Program-made: the position numbers and the translations under genes
The notes under the pieces: generated by a model
Told to the model about the DNA's origin: nothing
Database searches by the model: none
Seen by the model: the letters and a program-made list of their open reading frames with translations, nothing else
Assembly: GCF_029846115.1 (NCBI RefSeq)
Contig: NZ_JARVZZ010000002.1
Span: forward strand, 1 to 64,000
Direction: 5' to 3'
Source of the DNA: Serratia marcescens
Lineage (GTDB): Bacteria; Pseudomonadota; Gammaproteobacteria; Enterobacterales; Enterobacteriaceae
DNA length: 64,000 nucleotides
Shown here: in pieces, positions 28,372 through 37,720 of the stretch
How positions within the stretch are numbered: the first letter of the stretch is position 1
Layout: each line of letters opens with the position of its first letter

Positions 28372-28905
28372 TTACTCACCTCCCTGTTTGCGGGATTTGA
28401 TAAGCTCCAGCACCGAAGAAAATACGGAAAGGCGGTAACGACCTATGTCGGCTGCAAATATAAATGCCAGAATAACCATCGCAGCTATGGTCACGAATGT
28501 ATACAAGAAAGAACCTGCTTTACTGCTTTCGGCAAAGCAGCCGACAAAGAAATTTATTACTACGAATGTCATCAAGTAGTATTTGATCTTATTTTTCACT
28601 AAAGCAAAAACTTTCGACTCGTTCCTAAAACTTGACGGAATAGCTAGATATAGGCTTCTAGTATTAAAAATAGCTATAGACACCAAAAAACCGAGAAAAG
28701 CTCCAAATCCAATAGCTATTACTATCCCTTCGGATGGTTCACTAAGTATTCCGAACGCAATAAAAGGCCACAATACTAACCAGGCCACAAGAAGCATCCC
28801 CGGCCATGCACAGTTCCAAAATGAAGGAATTTCAACATCGCCGGTCTCAAAAATGGACTTAAGTTTCTTTGCTTCTTCTTGTACCGTCTTATGTGTAATT
28901 GTCAT
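28372..28905 (-). CDS. TraS-like entry-exclusion inner-membrane protein (by position)
   Basis: A 177-residue protein with four or five hydrophobic segments (such as MLLVAWLVLWPFIAFGIL and AAMVILAFIFAADIG) and no recognised domain. It lies directly after traG, the place of traS in F, where TraS in the recipient inner membrane blocks entry by interacting with donor TraG. Its AT-rich composition contrasts with the GC-rich neighbours, as expected for fast-evolving exclusion genes. Sequence alone does not prove TraS. Confidence 0.6.
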   Translation of the reverse strand: MTITHKTVQEEAKKLKSIFETGDVEIPSFWNCAWPGMLLVAWLVLWPFIAFGILSEPSEGIVIAIGFGAFLGFLVSIAIFNTRSLYLAIPSSFRNESKVFALVKNKIKYYLMTFVVINFFVGCFAESSKAGSFLYTFVTIAAMVILAFIFAADIGRYRLSVFSSVLELIKSRKQGGE

Positions 28906-31733
28906 TTGCCACCCCGTTCTTTATTGAATTTATCCTGCATAACTTTCGCTTTCTCCATCATTTCATCTTGACTACTTGCACCTGGAATACCTTCCTGCCT
29001 ACCCTTTTCAAGGGTATAAGTTTTATTTTGTGCAGTTCGTTCTGATGAATGATGTTGCTGCAGTTCGTTTCTCTGCCCTTCAACATTTTGCTGTTGACTA
29101 TGAATATCTGACTGAGCTTTTTGTTGGACTGTTTGGTTATTATCAACCATACCATTAACCTGAGTCCCCACATCATTGCGTATTCCGGCTTGTGAGGTTC
29201 TGTTTTCAACCGCATTCTGGTGGTTTTGATAATCAGCCTGAATATCCTGGCCTGAGCCTCCACCACCAACAGACCCCATGCCGGCGCCAAGCGAACTGCT
29301 GCTGGACTGGTATTGTGCATCCACCTGCGGCGCCACCTGTTCACGCACAAAATCACGCGCAAGCGACTGACGCGCGGCAACGGCATCCTGCGATTGCCCG
29401 GTCAGAATGTTGCCGGCGTCATTTGGTGCCTTGTCCATCACGTACTGCGCAAACTGCTGGCTCAGGTTCTCGCGCATATCGCCACTGAGACTCTCGGTAC
29501 GAGAAGCCTGCTGTGACAGTTCCTGGCTGCGGGTATGTGCACTGCTGTATTGTTCGTAGCTGCTCTTGGCGCCTGACAAGGACGAAGAAAGCTGATCAAT
29601 ACGCGAATCTGCATTGTTATCCGTATGACTGCCGGACTGACTGGTTCGCTGGCTGGTCAGGTATTCCATCCCCTCCTTAAAGTCGGCAGCGGCCTGAGCG
29701 CTCTGGTCGTGACGCGCATCCTGACTGGACCTAGTACCACTGCTGGCTGAATGCGCATCATGGTCAGTCCCTTTAAAGCCAGCAGATAGACCTGCGTAAC
29801 CTTCAGCTGTTACTCCATTGCCTAACACCTTGAGTCCATAGCTTCCTCTAACACCGCCTCGCACTTCTCCACCGCCAGAAACATCCATCGAACGTGATGC
29901 CAATTCGCTGGTTGCCTGCTCTTTGCTGACATTGTTGGCATTGGCATAGCTTTCCACTGCGCTCGCCATTTTGTGCGCTGCGATGCTGGACTGGCTGTTT
30001 TGCGCCGTGTCGGCACCGTGGGTCATGCTGTCGCTGCTGCCACGCTGGCCGGTAAACTGCGACAGCTGCGTCCAGGCGCTGCTGATATTGCTGTTGAAGC
30101 CTTGCATGGATGTCTGCGCCTGGGTCTCGGCTTCCCGTGCCATTTCCTGCTGCGCGGTCGCAATCTGCTTCGTCACACCGATATCCACCGGCAGTTTCGA
30201 TGTCGAGCCGGTTGAGTCAAACACCTGACTGCCGTCCGCGGTCTGGGTTTGCGAGCCCCCTGTCGACAACTGTTTAGTCATCTGGCCGGCGCGCACGCTG
30301 CTGTTGGTATCCCAGGTGTTACCCTGCACGTTGTCGGTTTGCATGTTGTTGAAGCTGTAGTTGGCATCCGATACGCTCATCGCCGCCGACGACGCCGAAC
30401 TTTGGTAGGCGCCGGTCATGCTGTGGCTGACGCTCATCAGCCCCTGCCCCAGCCCTTTGGCGATATACCAGGAGATGAACGGGATCATGCTGGAGATATA
30501 GCCGGCGGTATTGGCCAGATCGGAGTAGTTCAGCTTCACCGTAGACAGGTTGCTCAGCACCACGGGCGAGCCGGCCTTTTGGCCGTAAAACGCCATCGCG
30601 CTGTTGAGAATGGCGTACAACAGCGGCCAGCTCATTACCCACAGCCAGCCGAACACATAGTATTTGGCCACTTCCTTGCCCTGATTCACCATGCCGACAA
30701 TCACCAGAATGGGGAACATCCCCATCATCATGCCGATCAGGATGACCTGCAGCAGCGGTAAGGAACGCATCATCACCTGCCCGAGCGTGGCCTGGGACAG
30801 GCGCTGCTTCTCGATGGCCGACGTGCTGGCGATGTTGAGCATACCCGCCGTGTCACCGCTGCGCGCCGAGTAGCTCATGATGCCGCTGCGCAGGCCGTTC
30901 ATGACGATGTTCTGCTTGATGATGTCGCTGGCCGTCTTCTGGTTCTGGTAAAAATACTGGTAGCTGTTCCCCAGCAGTTGAGCAAACAACTGATTACTGT
31001 CCGGGCGACTGCCAAACAGGCGGCTCGCATAATAAAGGAAGGTCTGGCCGGTATTACTGGTATCGTGGACAAGCAGATTCTTGAGTGGCCCGGCAACCTC
31101 CTCACACGCCTGGAAGCGGCCGTCCTTGTTGAACACGCCGCGCAGCGGGCTGGGGCGGCTGAAAATCAACGTGTACGGTTCGGGCGAATTCATCAGCTCA
31201 TCAAAACTGTACTTACGGTTTAGCAGGATATCGCCCACCACGCAGTTTTGAACGTAATCGCTGAACAGGTCGCTCAGTTCCGGGTTACGCGAGGTGAAAT
31301 CGGTGCTTTTTGCCACCAAAGACGAGCCGAACAGCATGCCGGTCTTGCTGTAAGTCACCGCATCCGGCTGGCTGAACACCATTTCGTAGCCCAGCACCAT
31401 GGCGTAACCGATGCGGGTGATGACGGTTGCCGGCAGCACGATCCCCAGCGGCACATTGGCCACCCGCTGGATCGAACGCTGATTGGACAGATCGATGATT
31501 TGTACAGGCTGCGCCTTGGTCAGCAACGCCGAGGAGAACACCAGCACAAACACCCAGCCCAGGATATCCATCAGGTCGCGGCGCGCGGTATACCGCACGG
31601 CCAGCACCAGCACGCTGATGGCCACCGCAAAATTCCGTATCCAGTCCCAGGTATCGGTCTGCATGAAGGCCGCGATCGCGTTAAGGTTCTGCGCCAGCCA
31701 CTCCGAGCCGCCGATGACATAGATTTCCGTCAT
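28902..31733 (-). CDS. traG: TraG mating-pair stabilisation and pilus assembly protein
   Basis: A 943-residue protein (F TraG 938). N-terminal membrane segments up to about residue 460 (AISVLVLAVRYTARRDLMDI, QVILIGMMMGMFPILVIVGM, SMIPFISWYIAKGLGQGLM) are followed by a long Ser/Gln-rich periplasmic part. It supports pilus assembly through the N-terminal half and mating-pair stabilisation through the C-terminal half, and determines which TraS excludes it. It starts 1 bp after traH stops. Confidence 0.95.
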   Translation of the reverse strand: MTEIYVIGGSEWLAQNLNAIAAFMQTDTWDWIRNFAVAISVLVLAVRYTARRDLMDILGWVFVLVFSSALLTKAQPVQIIDLSNQRSIQRVANVPLGIVLPATVITRIGYAMVLGYEMVFSQPDAVTYSKTGMLFGSSLVAKSTDFTSRNPELSDLFSDYVQNCVVGDILLNRKYSFDELMNSPEPYTLIFSRPSPLRGVFNKDGRFQACEEVAGPLKNLLVHDTSNTGQTFLYYASRLFGSRPDSNQLFAQLLGNSYQYFYQNQKTASDIIKQNIVMNGLRSGIMSYSARSGDTAGMLNIASTSAIEKQRLSQATLGQVMMRSLPLLQVILIGMMMGMFPILVIVGMVNQGKEVAKYYVFGWLWVMSWPLLYAILNSAMAFYGQKAGSPVVLSNLSTVKLNYSDLANTAGYISSMIPFISWYIAKGLGQGLMSVSHSMTGAYQSSASSAAMSVSDANYSFNNMQTDNVQGNTWDTNSSVRAGQMTKQLSTGGSQTQTADGSQVFDSTGSTSKLPVDIGVTKQIATAQQEMAREAETQAQTSMQGFNSNISSAWTQLSQFTGQRGSSDSMTHGADTAQNSQSSIAAHKMASAVESYANANNVSKEQATSELASRSMDVSGGGEVRGGVRGSYGLKVLGNGVTAEGYAGLSAGFKGTDHDAHSASSGTRSSQDARHDQSAQAAADFKEGMEYLTSQRTSQSGSHTDNNADSRIDQLSSSLSGAKSSYEQYSSAHTRSQELSQQASRTESLSGDMRENLSQQFAQYVMDKAPNDAGNILTGQSQDAVAARQSLARDFVREQVAPQVDAQYQSSSSSLGAGMGSVGGGGSGQDIQADYQNHQNAVENRTSQAGIRNDVGTQVNGMVDNNQTVQQKAQSDIHSQQQNVEGQRNELQQHHSSERTAQNKTYTLEKGRQEGIPGASSQDEMMEKAKVMQDKFNKERGGK

Positions 31734-31734
31734 G

Positions 31735-33102
31735 TTATTGCGCCTCCCCGAACTGATAGTTGTTCTGGTAACGCGTCAGCATCTTGCTGGACACCTGCTG
31801 GCGCATGTAACGCATCTGCTGTTCGACGACCAGCAGGGCATCGGTCTGCACCTGTACGCGCGATTGCAGGGAGGCGATAAGCTGCCCGGCCTGCGTGAAA
31901 TTGTCATTAATCACGTCGATAGTCGACTGCGGGTAGTTCCCGGTTGCCAACATGGCGCGCGCACCGCCCATCAACTCCTGCAGGTACTGCATCAGGATGT
32001 CGTATCCCACATAGTCGGCCAACTGGTGCACCATCGCATTGGACACGCCGAGCATCTGCGGGTCAGTCAGGTAGGTCAGCAGGGGTACATGCGTGCTGGA
32101 AATCAGTCCTTTTTCCTCGTCGCTCAACTTATCGTCGCTGCGCGCCTTGTTCTCAATGCTGAGCAGCATCTTTTTGATTTGCCCTTTCAGGGCCTTGTCA
32201 CTGCTGATGGTGACATCGGTGTCAGCCACCACCTTCAGGCACTTTTCGCTGTCGTTACAGTGATAGATTTTGGCGGTGCCCCCCTCCATCAATGCCTTGA
32301 TGATGCTCTGATCGGTGGTGCGTGGCGGCAGCGGCGTGATTTCGCCGTTGGGGCCGAACACCAGCGAGCCGGTCAGCGTCATCACGAACTCCTTCAACTC
32401 CTTGTTGCCGTCGAACATGCGGTTTTTGGATAACGCATCCCACATAATGTTGATGTTCTTGGAGATACGCTCCTTGTCCTTGTCCCCGGCCTTATCCAAT
32501 ACCGAATTCATTTTCCCGCCCACGGTGCACCCCTGCTGTGACGCGGCCCAGTCGGCGAAGATGTTGGATTCACCGGCAATGTCCTGGCAGATTTTCTTCT
32601 GATAGACCTGTGTGCGCGGGAACAGCCCGCCGACAATGCCCTGCGCCGCCTGGCAGCTGCTCATGTTCATGCCATTGATGTCGCTGGCCATTTTCTGGAT
32701 GAAGTCTTTGGCATCTTTCAGCTCCGGCACGGTAGTCTGCAAGGCCAGATCGAAGAAGTAGCCGGCGGCGTTGGACATGATCTGTTTGGTAAAGCGCTGC
32801 AGCTGCTCGCCGTTGATAAAGCTGAACGCCCCCAGGTACGCATCGATGCCGCCGCAGCCGGCATTGATATCCGGCAACGACATCGAGATCAGCTGAATTT
32901 GTTTGACGCCGGTACGGGCATAAATCGAGCCGCCCGACGCATAGCCGGCCGCCTGCCCCTGCCAGACCGCAGGTGCCGTGGTGTTGGACGCAAACCCCAG
33001 CTTGTCAAAAAACTGGTTCATGTCGCTGTTCATATCGGCGACGGCCGGGGCAACGCTCGCCAGCCCCAGCGTCAGGCCGATAAAAAGGGCACGTAATTTC
33101 AT
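31735..33102 (-). CDS. traH: TraH pilus assembly protein
   Basis: A 455-residue TraH. The start at 33102 opens a signal peptide (MKLRALFIGLTLGLASVAPA, then VAD) followed by MNSDMNQFFDKLGFASNTTA, nearly identical to F TraH. The ATG overlaps the previous stop (ATGA). The conserved PDINAGCGGIDAYLGAFSFI block and a C-terminal coiled coil are present. It is periplasmic/outer-membrane associated and needed for pilus extension. Confidence 0.96.
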   Translation of the reverse strand: MKLRALFIGLTLGLASVAPAVADMNSDMNQFFDKLGFASNTTAPAVWQGQAAGYASGGSIYARTGVKQIQLISMSLPDINAGCGGIDAYLGAFSFINGEQLQRFTKQIMSNAAGYFFDLALQTTVPELKDAKDFIQKMASDINGMNMSSCQAAQGIVGGLFPRTQVYQKKICQDIAGESNIFADWAASQQGCTVGGKMNSVLDKAGDKDKERISKNINIMWDALSKNRMFDGNKELKEFVMTLTGSLVFGPNGEITPLPPRTTDQSIIKALMEGGTAKIYHCNDSEKCLKVVADTDVTISSDKALKGQIKKMLLSIENKARSDDKLSDEEKGLISSTHVPLLTYLTDPQMLGVSNAMVHQLADYVGYDILMQYLQELMGGARAMLATGNYPQSTIDVINDNFTQAGQLIASLQSRVQVQTDALLVVEQQMRYMRQQVSSKMLTRYQNNYQFGEAQ

Positions 33103-33512
33103 GCATCCTCCCGGCGCTGGCGAGACTGGCGGTACATGCAGCACTTTTGCCACAGCAGGGTGATATAAAGGCTAAACAGCCCCAGACTCTCAAAGACCAG
33201 CGCGACCGCGAGGCACCCGGCTGACAGCGCGGCAAACATGGCAGGCATGAAGTACATCAGTACGTTCCACATGTTCATCATATGAAACTCACGCGAGTCC
33301 GCAGCGTACTCTTTGACAAATGCATGTCCAAACCACCAGTGACTGACCATCCAGAGTGCGACGGCCGCCACAAAAAACAGCACCGTCAGATGAAGAAAAA
33401 TAGTAAGCCGCGCGCTGTCACGCTTGTATTCCGCACGCGCGCTGGCAATACACTGTTCCGGAGACCCTGCGCCCAGCTTGGCAGTAATGATGTGACGCTC
33501 TGATTTATTCAC
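33099..33512 (-). CDS. Membrane protein between trbB and traH (TrbF/TrbJ slot)
   Basis: A 137-residue product with at least two hydrophobic segments (LTIFLHLTVLFFVAAVALWM and AALSAGCLAVALVFESLGLF) and a charged C-terminus. F carries trbJ and trbF in this interval, so it may be a divergent counterpart, but I cannot show homology. Its stop overlaps the traH start and its start overlaps trbB, so it belongs to the operon. Confidence 0.6.
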   Translation of the reverse strand: MNKSERHIITAKLGAGSPEQCIASARAEYKRDSARLTIFLHLTVLFFVAAVALWMVSHWWFGHAFVKEYAADSREFHMMNMWNVLMYFMPAMFAALSAGCLAVALVFESLGLFSLYITLLWQKCCMYRQSRQRREDA

Positions 33513-34044
33513 GGTGATCTCCTCTTAACGTTGCTTCCTGTAATACGGTGTCGAGACGCGCCATAAAGCCGCGCTCATCGCTGGCCCCCTGGATCATCGG
33601 GTAGGTCGCCAGCGTATTGACGTTCACCAAAAACGTTGTCGGCGACGCCACCGGCAGGCCGGGGAAGAAAGTACGCATCACCTCCGGCGGCGCCGGAATG
33701 GCCTCCGGGAACGTGGCATCGCCCTGGCCGTCAAAGGTGTAGGCGAACACGGAAAAGCCGACCCGTTCCGACAGCGATTTCAGCAGCGGATCAAACTGGT
33801 GGCAGTACGGGCAGTGCCCCTGCATAAACAGCACCACCTTCCAGTCATTGAGGTTGACGCGCGCGCCGTTGCTGAGCGTAAACCAGCGTGGCGCTGCCGC
33901 CGGCCGCGGAGCGGGGACGGACGTCGCTGATGGCGCCCGATTGACGCCGGCATTTTTCTGCAGCGCCGCTATCTCATCAATTGTGGAGCCGTGCGCCAGC
34001 CCGGTTAACAGCAGCGCCAGCCAGGCGATGTTAGCGATCCGCAT
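33505..34044 (-). CDS. trbB: TrbB thioredoxin-like periplasmic protein
   Basis: A 179-residue protein (F TrbB 181) if started at 34044, MRIANIAWLALLLTGLAHGS, which gives a signal peptide. The thioredoxin fold has the redox motif CPYC in VVLFMQGHCPYCHQFDPLLK and the cis-Pro region PVASPTTFLVNV. It helps form disulfides in the cysteine-rich Tra proteins. It overlaps the genes on both sides by a few bases. Confidence 0.9.
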   Translation of the reverse strand: MRIANIAWLALLLTGLAHGSTIDEIAALQKNAGVNRAPSATSVPAPRPAAAPRWFTLSNGARVNLNDWKVVLFMQGHCPYCHQFDPLLKSLSERVGFSVFAYTFDGQGDATFPEAIPAPPEVMRTFFPGLPVASPTTFLVNVNTLATYPMIQGASDERGFMARLDTVLQEATLRGDHRE

Positions 34045-34333
34045 TCTGCACCTCCCCGGCCCCGTGCTGTTCGTCTGTGCTCGCCTGTTCACGATGTGCC
34101 GCGATATAGGCCTGTTTTTCCGCCTCGTCGCGCTGCCGTTTGGGGACGCGCGCCAGCTCATCGAGGATTTTGTAACCGCCGCACACCGTCAGGGTGAGCG
34201 CGATAAACTCGGCCAGCGTCACCGCCATATCCGGCGCCCGGTGCACCAGGCCGGCGACGATATGAAACCAGATCCCGAAGGCCGCGACCCAACCGCCGGT
34301 CGCGTCGATGTCAGGGAATTTCAATTTTCGCAT
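34031..34333 (-). CDS. Small membrane protein between traF and trbB
   Basis: A 100-residue product, MRKLKFPDIDATGGWVAAFG. It has two hydrophobic stretches (AAFGIWFHIVAGLV and EFIALTLTVCGGYKIL) and a charged C-terminal half. AGGAG lies about 6 nt before the start. F has trbA/artA/traQ in this slot; I cannot match it to any of them. Overlap with trbB suggests coupled translation. Confidence 0.55.
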   Translation of the reverse strand: MRKLKFPDIDATGGWVAAFGIWFHIVAGLVHRAPDMAVTLAEFIALTLTVCGGYKILDELARVPKRQRDEAEKQAYIAAHREQASTDEQHGAGEVQNADR

Positions 34334-34343
34334 TCAACGCTCC

Positions 34344-35138
34344 TCAATAATTGGGTTTGAAGTCGGTAAAGACGTTCAGGAACTGTTTGGCCAGATCGTC
34401 CTGGCTGATAAAGCCGTAGGCCAGCGGCTTGACCGCGCCGCTGCGTGGGTCAACCAGCACCAGCGCCGGGAAATGGCTGACGCCCAGCCGCTGTGACTGT
34501 CCCGCATCGCGCCGGCTCTCCGGCATCGCAGGATTGACCACCCCATCAACGGTCACCGGCACCACCGACAGCCCGTAGCTGTCCCGAAAACCCTTCACCA
34601 CGCTCACCAGCTGACCGTCGATCGGCTCGGCGCCGCGATAGAACAGCATCAGCCCGTACTGCTGCGCCATTTTGCCGATGGCCTCGCGCTGCGCGGCAAA
34701 GTCGGCGGCCAGCTGGCTTTTCACCGTGCCGTTGTAGTGGCTGTGCTTCAGGTTGTAATCCAGCTCAGGGTGCGCTAAAAACGCGCGCTGCGCAGAGCGC
34801 TCAAACAGCCCCGCCTGCTGGGTAAAGTAGTTCTGCATCTGGAAAAACTTCACAAAGTTCTCCGTGCTGGGGTACAGGATGGCGTCTGCCAGCCGCTCCT
34901 TGAGCGACTGCTGCAGCAACTGCAGCTTTTGCAGTGCCCCGGCCGGTGCGACAGGGGCTGCAGCCGGCGGTGGCATATCGTCGTCAGCAGGTTTGGCCTC
35001 CCGTTCATACCACTGCCAGCCGCCGGCCTGCGCGGTGAACGCCGCGCCCAGCAGGCTCAGGCCCAACAGCGCTGCCGCCCTGCGGTTGGCCAACCCGCGT
35101 GCCGCCAAATTGAAATTTGAAGTCCCGCGCGTTTTCAC
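34344..35138 (-). CDS. traF: TraF pilus assembly protein
   Basis: A 264-residue periplasmic protein (F TraF 247). After a signal segment (ALLGLSLLGAAFTAQA) comes GWQWYEREAKP, the typical TraF start. The C-terminal thioredoxin-like fold (LMLFYRGAEPIDGQLVSVVK, FPALVLVDPRSG) lacks a CxxC pair. It interacts with TraH and related proteins in pilus extension. It overlaps traN by 4 bp. Confidence 0.93.
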   Translation of the reverse strand: MKTRGTSNFNLAARGLANRRAAALLGLSLLGAAFTAQAGGWQWYEREAKPADDDMPPPAAAPVAPAGALQKLQLLQQSLKERLADAILYPSTENFVKFFQMQNYFTQQAGLFERSAQRAFLAHPELDYNLKHSHYNGTVKSQLAADFAAQREAIGKMAQQYGLMLFYRGAEPIDGQLVSVVKGFRDSYGLSVVPVTVDGVVNPAMPESRRDAGQSQRLGVSHFPALVLVDPRSGAVKPLAYGFISQDDLAKQFLNVFTDFKPNY

Positions 35139-37039
35139 TTGCCTGCCTCCTTCATGCGCTCCGCAATTTGCTGCTTAACCTTCTCCAGCAGGGCCGCGTC
35201 TTCCGGCACCTTCTGATTTTTCATCAGGTCTTCATAGAAATTGGCAAAGTCCAGCTGGTCGAAGTTGATGCGCTGCAGCTCGTCTACGGTAATGCCCCGG
35301 CAGTCCGGTGATTTGACGTCGCCAAAGCCGATACCCAGCTGCCATGCCCGCCCCTGCTGCTGAACAATCTGCGCCAGCTTGCTGTCGAACTGGCAGTAGC
35401 TGCGCTTCTTCTGCAGGCAGACGCCCAGCACTTTCTTGCTGCAATATTCGCCGACGCTGACGGTCAATTTGTTCTCTTTCGCCTTGCCCAGCGCCTTCTC
35501 TTCGCTGTCGCAGTGCGCCAACCCGACGCTGTTACCCCATCCGGAGTCCTTGCAGCAGTCGCTGAAACCGGCAAACGCCTTGCGGCAGGACTGCCCCTTA
35601 CCGGTGAAGGCGCGCACATCGATACCATTCAACGCCGCCACGTCCTTGCCGGCGGCCGCCACCGCAGCCAGCTCGGAAACGGCGTGCGCAAAGTCGTTAC
35701 CCTGAGTGCCCTTCTGCGCCTTGTCGCACTCCCCGTCCAGGCAGTACATCTGGCCGCCACACAGCATCACGTTCCCGGTAGTGCGGGTTTCGCAGGAGTA
35801 GGTCACGTTCTCGTGCAGGCACTGGCCATACTCATCGGAGAAGGCGCAGCCGTGCGTGGCAATAGTGCAGGCCGGATTGTTGGCATAGGCTTCGCAGCTG
35901 CCCTGGCCGGCCTCCTGCAGCCGATAGGTGTCGGTAAAGCGCCAGCAGCTGGCCCACACCGGGTAGGTCTGGCCGTTTACCGTCACCGTGCGTTCGCCGC
36001 CCGGCTCACTGCAAACGGTATTGACCTTCACCGCCCCGGCTTCCTGCGCCAGTGGACAGTTGGCCGGCGTCGACGTGGTCGGCACCCAGACCTGCACCGA
36101 CGAACTGCCGTCGAACTTCACGTAGAACACCATCGGCGAGCCGCCCCCACCGCCGCTCAGCTGCCTGACCATCGCATCTAGAAAGGTATCCAGGTGGCCA
36201 CCGGGGTCCATCGTGAGGAAAATATCAACCTGCTGACCTTGCGTGAGCGTAACGTTACCGACGTTCAGCGGCCGGCTGCCCCAGTCCTGACGGCCATATC
36301 GCACCTCATTCCCCAGCAGTGAAAAGGCCAGCGGCACACCATAGCTGTGCAGATCGTCCTGCAGCTCGAGGTATATCGACCCCGTAGTGAGCTTGCCGGT
36401 AAACGGCGCGCTAAAGGTGCCGTGAATGCGGTTGCCTTCTTTCCACCAACGGATCATCGATTTATCGATGTGTGCGTTACGGTCTTCGTAGCGGGTCTCA
36501 TAGTGGCCACCGATGTCGGTGGCGCGCTCGCAGGTACGCATCACCGCCGTATCGCGCTCGCACACATGACGGGTGAACTCACTGCGCGTCACCTGCTCGG
36601 CCTTGCAGTCCGGGCCGGTCTTGCCGACGATGCTCTCGGCCTTACCCTCAATCTCCTTCCCGGCCTGGATAAAGGGCGCATCGTGCGAAATCGGCTCCTT
36701 GGGGTTTTTGAGCACCGAATCGGTCACCGCCTGCCCCACCTCGGTCTGGCCCCAGGCCGTGCCGCCATCGGTTTTGAGGTTATTGGCATCCCCGGCCGTC
36801 ACGCCACCGTAATAGCCTTTTTCTTTCGGGTTGTCGGTGTAATTCGGCAACACGTTGGCCGGGTTGGTGTTCTGCAGCGTCCCTGTACCCTGACCGGCGA
36901 TCTGTTTGGCAAACTCGCTGCCGGTCTGGAACACGTCATCACCTTCCGCCCGACAATCGCCGGTGGCGAAGATAAACGTCCCCAGCACCAGGGCATGTGT
37001 TGCCAGCAATCCGGGCAGAGACTTCACCAGGCGGGTCAT
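35135..37039 (-). CDS. traN: TraN mating-pair stabilisation outer-membrane protein
   Basis: A 634-residue cysteine-rich protein (F TraN 602). The N-terminal signal sequence is followed by DDVFQTGSEFAKQIAGQGTG. The conserved C-terminal part has many Cys (QSCRKAFAGFSDCCKDSGWG, GEYCSKKVLGVCLQKKRSYC). TraN of the donor binds a recipient outer-membrane protein; the variable middle (about residues 215-330, including FYVKFDGSSSVQVWVP) decides which one. I cannot assign the receptor class from sequence alone. Confidence 0.95.
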   Translation of the reverse strand: MTRLVKSLPGLLATHALVLGTFIFATGDCRAEGDDVFQTGSEFAKQIAGQGTGTLQNTNPANVLPNYTDNPKEKGYYGGVTAGDANNLKTDGGTAWGQTEVGQAVTDSVLKNPKEPISHDAPFIQAGKEIEGKAESIVGKTGPDCKAEQVTRSEFTRHVCERDTAVMRTCERATDIGGHYETRYEDRNAHIDKSMIRWWKEGNRIHGTFSAPFTGKLTTGSIYLELQDDLHSYGVPLAFSLLGNEVRYGRQDWGSRPLNVGNVTLTQGQQVDIFLTMDPGGHLDTFLDAMVRQLSGGGGGSPMVFYVKFDGSSSVQVWVPTTSTPANCPLAQEAGAVKVNTVCSEPGGERTVTVNGQTYPVWASCWRFTDTYRLQEAGQGSCEAYANNPACTIATHGCAFSDEYGQCLHENVTYSCETRTTGNVMLCGGQMYCLDGECDKAQKGTQGNDFAHAVSELAAVAAAGKDVAALNGIDVRAFTGKGQSCRKAFAGFSDCCKDSGWGNSVGLAHCDSEEKALGKAKENKLTVSVGEYCSKKVLGVCLQKKRSYCQFDSKLAQIVQQQGRAWQLGIGFGDVKSPDCRGITVDELQRINFDQLDFANFYEDLMKNQKVPEDAALLEKVKQQIAERMKEAGK

Positions 37040-37710
37040 TTTCCGCTCTCCTTGTCCAGCAGCGCCTGAGCCGTGGCTGCACAGTCGCCGTCTTTGGCGA
37101 CCTTCTTCAGCGCCTGCGCCATCAGCAGGTTGCCGCGCACCACATCGAAGCCGGCCGCGCAGCGCACGACCAACGCCGGCACGGCGGTGATGCCAAACTG
37201 GGTATACGGCTGCGGGTCGATTTGCACGCCGTCGATGCCGCCGGCTTCCACCAGTTTTTGCACCCGCTGCACCGTTTCGCGCATGTCGCCATTCACCATG
37301 CCGCGCAACGTGGCAGGAATGCCGAAGCGACGCGCTTCCTGCAGCATGCGGCGCATGCCCTCTTCGGGAATAGCGAAGGAGACGAAGTACAGCGCACCCT
37401 CGGCCGGTTGCTCGGCGGCATCCTGACGCTGCTTCGCCGCCAGCTGGTCGATAAAGGACTGATCGTCCTGCGCCAGCGAACGCGGCGGCTGATTACGCAG
37501 GAACTCCGGCACCGGGGTGTTTTGGTGCAGGTCAGCCGAGCGCTTTTCCTGCTCGCGCAGCCATGCCCGGTTGCTGTCCACCTGGACGGTCGCCTGCTGC
37601 TGTGCGGTAACAACAGGATCTGCCGCCGTTTGCCCGACAGCGATCATCGGTACGGTTGCCCCCGTCAGGAGCACTGTCAGCAACCCTGTCGCCTTGCTGT
37701 ATGTCGTCAT
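37036..37710 (-). CDS. trbC: TrbC periplasmic pilus assembly protein
   Basis: A 224-residue F-type TrbC (F 212). After a signal peptide, the domain LYFVSFAIPEEGMRRMLQEA, GIPATLRGMVNGDM and FGITAVPALVVRC is thioredoxin-like with the conserved VPA motif. It works with TraW and TraU in pilus assembly. Its stop overlaps the traN start. Confidence 0.93.
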   Translation of the reverse strand: MTTYSKATGLLTVLLTGATVPMIAVGQTAADPVVTAQQQATVQVDSNRAWLREQEKRSADLHQNTPVPEFLRNQPPRSLAQDDQSFIDQLAAKQRQDAAEQPAEGALYFVSFAIPEEGMRRMLQEARRFGIPATLRGMVNGDMRETVQRVQKLVEAGGIDGVQIDPQPYTQFGITAVPALVVRCAAGFDVVRGNLLMAQALKKVAKDGDCAATAQALLDKESGK

Positions 37711-37720
37711 GACCTTCTCC

